Source: an uncultured Roseobacter sp. (GTDB taxonomy: Bacteria; Pseudomonadota; Alphaproteobacteria; Rhodobacterales; Rhodobacteraceae). Taken from it: a stretch of 64,000 bases of DNA. The DNA is taken from contig NZ_CANLQB010000007.1 in NCBI RefSeq assembly GCF_947493125.1, positions 186,001-250,000 on the forward strand, in the 5' to 3' direction. This document shows, one piece after another, positions 58,961 to 64,000 of the stretch. Position numbers and translations under genes: made by a program. Position 1 is the first letter of the stretch. Every line of letters starts with the position of its first letter. The notes under the pieces were generated by a model. It saw only the letters and a list, made by a program, of their open reading frames with translations, was not told the origin of the DNA and did no database searches.

Positions 58961-59641
58961 CTAGTCGAAGAGATCCGCATGCTTGCGGTGGATCTCGGCA
59001 ATGGTGTCGTCGAGACGGGCCAGATGCCGCCGTGCCGCTGCCGTCGCCCGCGCCGCATCCCGCTCCATCAGCCCGCTGGCGATCTCCTGATGATCCGCAA
59101 AGAGGGTCGCGGCCTCGCTTGCACGCCCCAGACTGAGGACACAGAGCCGGTCGATCCTCTGCTTGCATTCCTCGATGGTATCAAAGGCCAGAGGATGCCC
59201 CCCCAATTCGCAGATCAGCTTGTGAAACTCATAGTCCAGCACATGGAACGCCTCGGGATTGCCGGTCTCGATCACCCGCTGCTGCTGATCGAGATTGCCC
59301 TGCAGAGCCGCCTGCCGGGGGCTGTCCCAGACCGCGCAGGCGCTCCGGATCACCTCGAGTTCGACGGCGAGCCGCACGAACCGCGCATGATCAATCCGCT
59401 CCCGTGAAAACCCCCGGACCTTGGTGGCTTTCTGCGGTCGGATGACCAGCAGATCCAGACTTTCCAGACGGGTGAACGCATCGCGCACGGGTTGGCGCGA
59501 CACACCGAACCGGCGGGCGATCTCGGCCTCGGACAACTTGGCCCCCGGCAAAAGCGCCAACGAAACGATTTCGTCCCGCAATTGATCAAACACCAGATCC
59601 GTGGTGGTCCGTCGCTCCAGTACGTCAGAGATGTCCGGCAT
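58961..59641 (-). CDS. FadR/FCD-type GntR transcriptional regulator
   Basis: A 226-residue regulator starting at ATG 59641. The winged helix is GAKLSEAEIARRFGVSRQPVRDAFTRLESLDLL (residues 34-66). The FCD ligand domain follows with the metal-binding pattern FHKLICELGGH near 138-148 and two further His downstream (ADHQEIASGL; RRHLARLDD). FCD-type regulators often control uronate and sugar-acid genes. A palindrome inside the promoter of the divergent SDR-TRAP operon is its likely site. It is co-oriented with kdgF and probably drives it as well. Confidence 0.9.
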   Translation of the reverse strand: MPDISDVLERRTTTDLVFDQLRDEIVSLALLPGAKLSEAEIARRFGVSRQPVRDAFTRLESLDLLVIRPQKATKVRGFSRERIDHARFVRLAVELEVIRSACAVWDSPRQAALQGNLDQQQRVIETGNPEAFHVLDYEFHKLICELGGHPLAFDTIEECKQRIDRLCVLSLGRASEAATLFADHQEIASGLMERDAARATAAARRHLARLDDTIAEIHRKHADLFD

Positions 59642-59764
59642 TCCGATCCTCGTCGTTTGCGGCGTTCCAAGCAGGAGGCCCGATCTTGCAGAGCCCGCGC
59701 CTGCAGTACCTTGCGCCTGTGGCCCTTCGATGACCGCATCGGTGATCCTGGCCAACAATACGTC

Positions 59765-59794
59765 TTGACAATACTAGTATACTAGTCGTCTAAA
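59765..59794 (+). promoter_or_regulatory. promoter of the SDR-TRAP operon
   Basis: TTGACA (59765-59770) is a perfect -35 box; TCTAAA (59789-59794) at 18 bases is an acceptable -10. The GntR operator lies in the spacer, so binding there would block RNA polymerase. Confidence 0.6.
59773..59786. promoter_or_regulatory. palindromic operator, likely for the FCD-type GntR regulator
   Basis: ACTAGTATACTAGT is a perfect 14-bp palindrome with a GTATAC centre, similar to sites known for uronate regulators of the FadR family. It lies between the regulator gene (minus) and the SDR-TRAP genes (plus). Confidence 0.75.
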
Positions 59795-59932
59795 TTAACC
59801 AAGGCCATTTTCACATTGATCGCGAGTGGCCAAACCAAGGTGGGTCCCAAGGGGGGAGCCAGGCAACCTCCGCGCCTGCGGAGAGGAACGGGCCGCATCA
59901 CTGCGGCACCGGATGGATGGAAAGGACCGGCC

Positions 59933-60718
59933 ATGAGCCAAGCAGCACCCGCCCCGGAGACCACCGCCCGCACGCTTGCGGGGAAAGTGGCGCTCGTCAC
60001 CGGCGGAGGGCGCGACATCGGGCGGGCCTGCGCCATGCGCCTGGCCGCCGCCGGCGCCGCCGTTGCCATCAACTATCACAGCTCTGCCGAGGGCGCCGAC
60101 AGCGCCGTCGAAGAGATCCGTGGCCGGGGCGGGCAAGCGCTGGCGCGGCAGGGCGATATGACCTCGGACACGGATGTGGCCGCGCTAGTAGAGGATACGG
60201 CACAAGCCTTCGGCGGAGTCATCGACATTCTGGTGCATGTCACCGGCGGGCTTGTCGCCCGCAAGACCATCGCCGAGATGGACGTGGCGCATTGGAACCG
60301 CGTGATGGATCTCAACACCACCTCTTTCATGCGCGTGATCAAGGCGGCCTTGCCATATATGTCGGACGGCGGGGCCATTGTCAGCTTGGCCAGCCAGGCC
60401 GGTCGCGACGGCGGTGGGCCCGGCGCCGTGGCCTATGGCGCGTCAAAAGGCGCGGTCATGACGATGACCCGAGGACTGGCAAAGGAGCTGGGGCCCAAGA
60501 TCCGCGTCAACTCCGTCTGCCCCGGGATGATCGACACCGATTTTCACAATGTCTTCACCAAGGACGAGGTGCGCAGCCACGTGGCCAACATCACCCCGCT
60601 GAAACGCGAAGGCACCTCGGAGGATGTGGCCAATCTGGTCGCCTATCTCGCCTCGGAGGAGGCCGCCTTCATCACCGGGGCCAATATCGACATTAATGGA
60701 GGGCTCGTCTTTTCATAA
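59933..60718 (+). CDS. short-chain dehydrogenase/reductase, possible uronate (DEH-type) reductase
   Basis: A 261-residue SDR from ATG 59933 behind AAGGA. The cofactor loop is [10 protein letters not shown] near residues 24-33, NAD-site Asp/Asn segments follow, and the catalytic Ser-Tyr-Lys are in [25 protein letters not shown] near 150-175. The end [11 protein letters not shown] is standard. In alginate-using bacteria an SDR reduces 4-deoxy-5-hexoseulose uronate; in pectin users KduD has a similar fold. The KdgF and TRAP neighbours favour one of these roles, but the substrate is inference. It is the first gene of the plus-strand operon. Confidence 0.8.
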   Translation: MSQAAPAPETTARTLAGKVALVTGGGRDIGRACAMRLAAAGAAVAINYHSSAEGADSAVEEIRGRGGQALARQGDMTSDTDVAALVEDTAQAFGGVIDILVHVTGGLVARKTIAEMDVAHWNRVMDLNTTSFMRVIKAALPYMSDGGAIVSLASQAGRDGGGPGAVAYGASKGAVMTMTRGLAKELGPKIRVNSVCPGMIDTDFHNVFTKDEVRSHVANITPLKREGTSEDVANLVAYLASEEAAFITGANIDINGGLVFS

Positions 60719-60775
60719 TCGGCTTCGGCCAACACTCTGAGGCCATTGGCCCAGGATCCAAAGGGAGGAACCAAC

Positions 60776-61759
60776 ATGTATCAGAAACTATCAACAACCT
60801 TGCTCGGGGCCGCGGCGGCGGTCTCTCTGCTCTGCAGTGTCGCCAGCGCCGCCGATTGGCGCGGCTGGAACATCCACGCGGACGGCTATCCCAATACGGT
60901 CGCCATGGACAAGTTTGCCGAGCTTCTGGAGGAGAAGACCGGCGGCGAGATCTCACTGCAGATGTTCCACGGCGGCACATTGGGCAGCCAGCCCGACGCC
61001 ATCGAACAGGTCCGGCTGGGCGGGCTGGAGATCGGCAACTTCAATCTTGGGCCCATCGGCCCGATCGCGCCGGAGGCCAACGTCGTCTCGCTGCCCTTCA
61101 TCTTCAAGGACGTGCCGCACATGTTCCGCGTGCTGGAGGGCGAAGGCGGGCAAGCCATCGCCGACGGTATGGCCGCCAAGGGGCTTGTGCCGCTGGCCTG
61201 GTATGACGCCGGCGCGCGCTCCTTCTACAATGGCGCCAAGCCGATCAATGCCCCCGAAGACGTCTCCGGCATGAAGGTACGGGTCATGAACAACGACCTC
61301 TACTCCGGCATGATCTCGGAACTGGGCGGGAACCCCTCGCCCATGGCCTTCGCCGAGGTCTATCAGGCGCTGAAAACCGGCGTCGTGGACGGGGCCGAAA
61401 ACAACTGGCCGTCCTACGAATCCACCGGGCATTTCGAGGTCGCGGGCTACTACTCGCTCAGCCAGCACCTCATCATCCCGGAGTGCATCTGCATCAACGC
61501 CGACGTCTACAACGGCCTCTCTGATGAGATGAAGGCGGCGGTGACGGAAGCGGCGGTGGAGTCAGCAGCTCTGCAGCGCGATCTCTGGGCAGCGCGCGAA
61601 GCGACCAGCCGCAAGATGGTCGAAGACGGTGGCGTCGTCGTGAACGAGATCGCCGACAAGGGCCCCTTCCAGGAGGCGATGACGCCGGTCTACGAGACCT
61701 ATCTCGCCAGCAATCCGGACTTGCGCCCGCTGGTCGAGATGATCCAGACGACCGACTAG
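60776..61759 (+). CDS. dctP: TRAP transporter substrate-binding protein DctP
   Basis: A 327-residue periplasmic protein with GGGAGG nine bases before ATG 60776 and signal peptide MYQKLSTTLLGAAAAVSLLCSVASA. Typical DctP blocks include NTVAMDKFAELLEEKTGGEISLQMFHGGTLG near residue 40 and the Arg-containing ligand motif MKVRVMNNDLYSGMISELGGNPSPMAFAEVYQALKTGVVDGAENN near 165-210. The conserved Arg binds the carboxylate of the ligand, so a uronate fits. It sits 57 bases after the SDR gene. Confidence 0.93.
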   Translation: MYQKLSTTLLGAAAAVSLLCSVASAADWRGWNIHADGYPNTVAMDKFAELLEEKTGGEISLQMFHGGTLGSQPDAIEQVRLGGLEIGNFNLGPIGPIAPEANVVSLPFIFKDVPHMFRVLEGEGGQAIADGMAAKGLVPLAWYDAGARSFYNGAKPINAPEDVSGMKVRVMNNDLYSGMISELGGNPSPMAFAEVYQALKTGVVDGAENNWPSYESTGHFEVAGYYSLSQHLIIPECICINADVYNGLSDEMKAAVTEAAVESAALQRDLWAAREATSRKMVEDGGVVVNEIADKGPFQEAMTPVYETYLASNPDLRPLVEMIQTTD

Positions 61760-61777
61760 GCACCCGGCCTGCCTCTC

Positions 61778-61808
61778 GCGTCCGCAGCCTGGCTGCGGGC
61801 GCTTCTTT
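61778..61808 (+). terminator. terminator-like hairpin between dctP and dctQ
   Basis: GCGTCCGCAGCC (61778-61789) pairs with GGCTGCGGGCGC (61791-61802, one G-U pair) and is followed by TTCTTT. It would reduce read-through so that DctP is made in excess over the membrane subunits. Confidence 0.6.
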
Positions 61809-61826
61809 CACATCAGGAGAGACGTG

Positions 61827-62363
61827 ATGACGGACCAGCCTGCCCGCCCGAAGCCGCCGGCCATGCTCTCTTCGATGGATCGGGTCCTCGACGCGATCGC
61901 TGCACTCTGCCGGCTGATCACGGGGCTGTCTCTGGTCACGCTGACCGTCATCTTCGGCTGGCTGGTTTTCGGCCGCTACGTCCTGAACGCGACGCCCACC
62001 TGGGTCGAGCAGGCCGCGCTGCTGCTGGTCATGACCATCGCCTTTCTCGGCGCCGCCGTCGGCATTCACGAAAGCACGCATCTCTCCGTCACCGCCTTTC
62101 GCAGCATCGTGCCGCGCTGGATGCGGACGGTGTTTGTCGTCACGACGGATCTGCTGCTTGCTGGCTTCGGGCTCCTTTTGCTCTGGCAGGGCACCAAGCT
62201 GACGCTGTTCAAATGGGGCTCCATGATCCCCCTCATCCAGTTGCCGGAAGGGCTGCGCTCGCTGCCGCTCACGGTGGGCGGCGGGCTGATCCTGCTCTTC
62301 ACGGTGGGCCATCTCCTGCGCCTCGCCACAGGCCATGACAATCGCAGCGACACCATAGGGTAG
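61827..62363 (+). CDS. dctQ: TRAP transporter small permease DctQ
   Basis: A 178-residue protein with four membrane helices: about 29-50 (ALCRLITGLSLVTLTVIFGWLVF), 62-80 (VEQAALLLVMTIAFLGAAVG), 100-120 and 145-165. The motif GRYVLNATPTWVEQ between the first two is diagnostic for DctQ. ATG 61827 or GTG 61824, one codon earlier, follows AGGAGA. It forms the transporter with DctM and DctP. Confidence 0.92.
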   Translation: MTDQPARPKPPAMLSSMDRVLDAIAALCRLITGLSLVTLTVIFGWLVFGRYVLNATPTWVEQAALLLVMTIAFLGAAVGIHESTHLSVTAFRSIVPRWMRTVFVVTTDLLLAGFGLLLLWQGTKLTLFKWGSMIPLIQLPEGLRSLPLTVGGGLILLFTVGHLLRLATGHDNRSDTIG

Positions 62364-62372
62364 GATTTTTCG

Positions 62373-63656
62373 GTGGGCCTTTTTGTTCTTCTGGGCATCT
62401 TCGCCCTCTGCGTGATCATCGGTGTGCCGGTGGCCTTTGCGCTTGGCATCTCGGCTCTGGCCGCCTTCTGGTTCGAAGGGCTGCCGCTGATGATCGGGGT
62501 GCAGCGGATCATCTCGGGCATCAACGTCTTCTCGCTGATGGCGATCCCCTTCTTCATCTTCGCGGGCGAGCTGATGTTTCACGGCGGCATCGCCGCGCGC
62601 CTCGTCCGCTTTGCCTCTGCCGCGGTCGGAGCCGTGCGCGGGGGCCTCGGCATCGTGAATGTCTTCTCCTCCATGCTCTTCGGCGGCATCTCCGGCTCCG
62701 CTGTCGCCGATATCTCGGCGCTGGGGTCGATCCTGATCCCGGTGATGAAGGAAAAAGGGTATGACGCCGATTACGCGGTGAACGTAACCGTCACATCCTC
62801 CATCGCGGGCATCATCATCCCGCCCAGCCACAACATGATCATCTTCGCCATCGCGGCGGGCGGTGGCATTTCGATCTCGAAACTTTTCCTCGCGGGCGTT
62901 CTGCCGGGCCTGCTGATGTGCCTCTGCCTCGCGGTCGCTGCCTATCTGGTCGCGGTGAAACGCGGCTACCGCGCCGAAGTGTTCCCGGGCTGGAGCAGCC
63001 TCGCGCTCAGCTTTATTGCCGCCATCCCGGGCCTCTTCACCGCCGTGATCATCGTCGGCGGCGTGCTCTCCGGCATCTTCACCGTCACCGAATCCGGCGC
63101 GTTCGGCGCGATCTATGCCTTCGTCGTGACCCTGTTCGTCTACCGCAGCATCACATGGGCCAGCTTCCGCACCGCGGTGGCGCAATCGGTGCGCACGACC
63201 GCGATGGTGATGATCCTGATCGCCTGCGCCGGGGCCTTTGCCTATATGCTCACCTTCTACCGCGTGCCCGACAAGACCGCAGCCCTGCTCACCGGGCTCA
63301 CCGACAACCCGATCCTGATCCTGCTGATGATCAACGCGGTGCTGCTGATCCTCGGCATGATCATGGATATGGCCGCACTGATCCTGATCTGCACGCCGAT
63401 CTTCTTGCCGGTGGCGACCAGCCTCGGGATCGACCCGCTGCAATTCGGCATGATCCTGATGGTCAACCTGGGCCTCGGGCTTTGCACGCCGCCCGTCGGC
63501 TCCTGCCTCTTTGTCGGCTGCGCCGTGGGCAAGCTGCCGATGGAAACCGCCGTGCGCACCATCTGGCCGTTTTACCTCGCGATCTTCGCGGCGCTGATGA
63601 TGATCACCTTCATCCCCGCCGTGTCGATGAGCCTGCCGACCCTGCTCAGCCCCTAG
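62373..63656 (+). CDS. dctM: TRAP transporter large permease DctM
   Basis: A 427-residue membrane protein with about 12 helices, GTG start at 62373 after AGGA, nine bases after the dctQ stop. Family signatures include MAIPFFIFAGELMFHGGIA near 56, FGGISGSAVADISALGSILIPVMKEKGYD near 108-136, IIPPSHNMIIFAIAAGG near 150 and LGLCTPPVGSCLFVGCAVGK near 367-386. It is the Na+-driven channel subunit. Full length, no anomalies. Confidence 0.95.
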   Translation: MGLFVLLGIFALCVIIGVPVAFALGISALAAFWFEGLPLMIGVQRIISGINVFSLMAIPFFIFAGELMFHGGIAARLVRFASAAVGAVRGGLGIVNVFSSMLFGGISGSAVADISALGSILIPVMKEKGYDADYAVNVTVTSSIAGIIIPPSHNMIIFAIAAGGGISISKLFLAGVLPGLLMCLCLAVAAYLVAVKRGYRAEVFPGWSSLALSFIAAIPGLFTAVIIVGGVLSGIFTVTESGAFGAIYAFVVTLFVYRSITWASFRTAVAQSVRTTAMVMILIACAGAFAYMLTFYRVPDKTAALLTGLTDNPILILLMINAVLLILGMIMDMAALILICTPIFLPVATSLGIDPLQFGMILMVNLGLGLCTPPVGSCLFVGCAVGKLPMETAVRTIWPFYLAIFAALMMITFIPAVSMSLPTLLSP

Positions 63657-63964
63657 AACTGCGCGGACATCCGCAGCGAGATCCGGGCCTCGGTGACGAA
63701 GTCATGCGTGAGAAGCGTCTCCCCCGCAGCCCGGCTCTGCGGCCAATCCGGATGGCGACGCCCGCGCCGACCAGAAGATAGCTGCGATCCACCAGCGTAC
63801 CAAGAAAGCGGAAGGCCGAAGGCCGCGCCCGGCCATCTTCGACAAATCGCGCGCTCAAACGCGACTGAGACCTGGTGCCCAGCACACAGCCGCCTCTCGA
63901 CCCCATCGGCTGCAAAGAGCGTTTCGCTTTTCTCACGGGAGGCATAGCTGATAAAGGCTGCAAA
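63653..63964 (-). pseudogene. possible decayed fragment of an outer-membrane beta-barrel gene
   Basis: A minus-strand frame of 103 codons without any start codon ends TAG at 63653. It reads FISYASREKSETLFAADGVERR at one end and HDFVTEARISLRMSAQF at the other. Alternating residues and a terminal Phe are typical of beta-barrel C-termini. The middle reads poorly, while another frame gives LVDRSYLLVGAGVAIRIG there, suggesting frameshifts. No family was recognised. It overlaps the end of dctM by four bases. It could also be a chance frame at the window edge. Confidence 0.35.
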
Positions 63965-64000
63965 CTACGATTCCACCGGTATCGAACGGGCACATAAAAC

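Noticed and set aside
61494-63443. 649-codon minus-strand open frame
   Set aside because: It is antisense to the TRAP transporter genes and is extremely rich in His, Asp, Arg and Gln, as expected for the reverse of hydrophobic codons.

Overview
The window looks like chromosomal DNA of a marine-type alphaproteobacterium of the Rhodobacteraceae/Roseobacter group. The evidence is the high GC content and tight ATGA/GTGA gene overlaps, an alphaproteobacterial SOS box (GTTC-N7-GTTC) in front of imuA, a perfect Irr-type palindrome (TTAGAA-N3-TTCTAA) in front of dps, and a gene set rich in ABC and TRAP sugar transporters. No rRNA, tRNA, insertion sequence, phage gene or CRISPR array was recognised. 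I cannot name the genus.

Layout. (1) 1-14.7 kb: carbohydrate island. A UgpC/MalK-type ABC importer (ATPase, Tat-exported binding protein, two permeases) is divergently arranged with a FucU mutarotase, an SGNH hydrolase and a PfkB kinase cut by the window edge. Next come an FGGY kinase/M42 peptidase/BtpA operon, a fucose-dehydrogenase-type aldo/keto reductase, a fuconolactonase-type amidohydrolase, a second PfkB kinase and a TIM-barrel isomerase. FucU, dehydrogenase and lactonase suggest non-phosphorylating L-fucose (or similar deoxysugar) oxidation. (2) 14.9-25.5 kb: a sulfatase followed by a dense iron region. It contains a di-heme cytochrome/imelysin/DUF1513 operon, dps, a second imelysin in a hemP operon, and an FbpA-type Fe3+-binding protein. 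A shared promoter motif (TCCGA-N6-TACTCGG) precedes three of these units. (3) 25.9-31.4 kb: a complete ribose-type operon (rbsB-A-C-K plus a LacI regulator) with an 18-bp palindromic operator. (4) 31.4-37.7 kb: a lipoprotein, a large G8/beta-helix protein with a Pro/Asp/His-rich N-terminus, a GNAT acetyltransferase, and a class III nucleotidyl cyclase with TPRs.

(5) 37.8-41.7 kb: the most unusual locus. Four co-oriented genes encode a YcaO protein, a TfuA protein, an HELGH metallopeptidase and a 168-residue protein ending in six GAKVS-type pentapeptide units. It reads like an uncharacterised YcaO-TfuA peptide or protein backbone-modification system, with the pentapeptide-tailed protein as candidate substrate. 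(6) 41.8-46.1 kb: an RND efflux pump (AcrAB-like). (7) 46.2-52 kb: the imuA-imuB-dnaE2 mutagenesis cassette under a LexA box, interrupted by a hairpin-rich repeat. (8) 52-58.6 kb: an Hsp70-like ATPase, a GGDEF-EAL protein, a MocR-type regulator and a DinB protein. (9) 58.6-64 kb: a uronate-use locus (KdgF cupin, FCD-type GntR regulator, SDR, TRAP transporter DctPQM) with a palindromic operator inside the promoter. The right edge carries what looks like a decayed beta-barrel gene fragment.

Many long open frames antisense to these genes are GC-driven shadows and are left out. All functions are inferred from sequence motifs read by eye. No database search was run.
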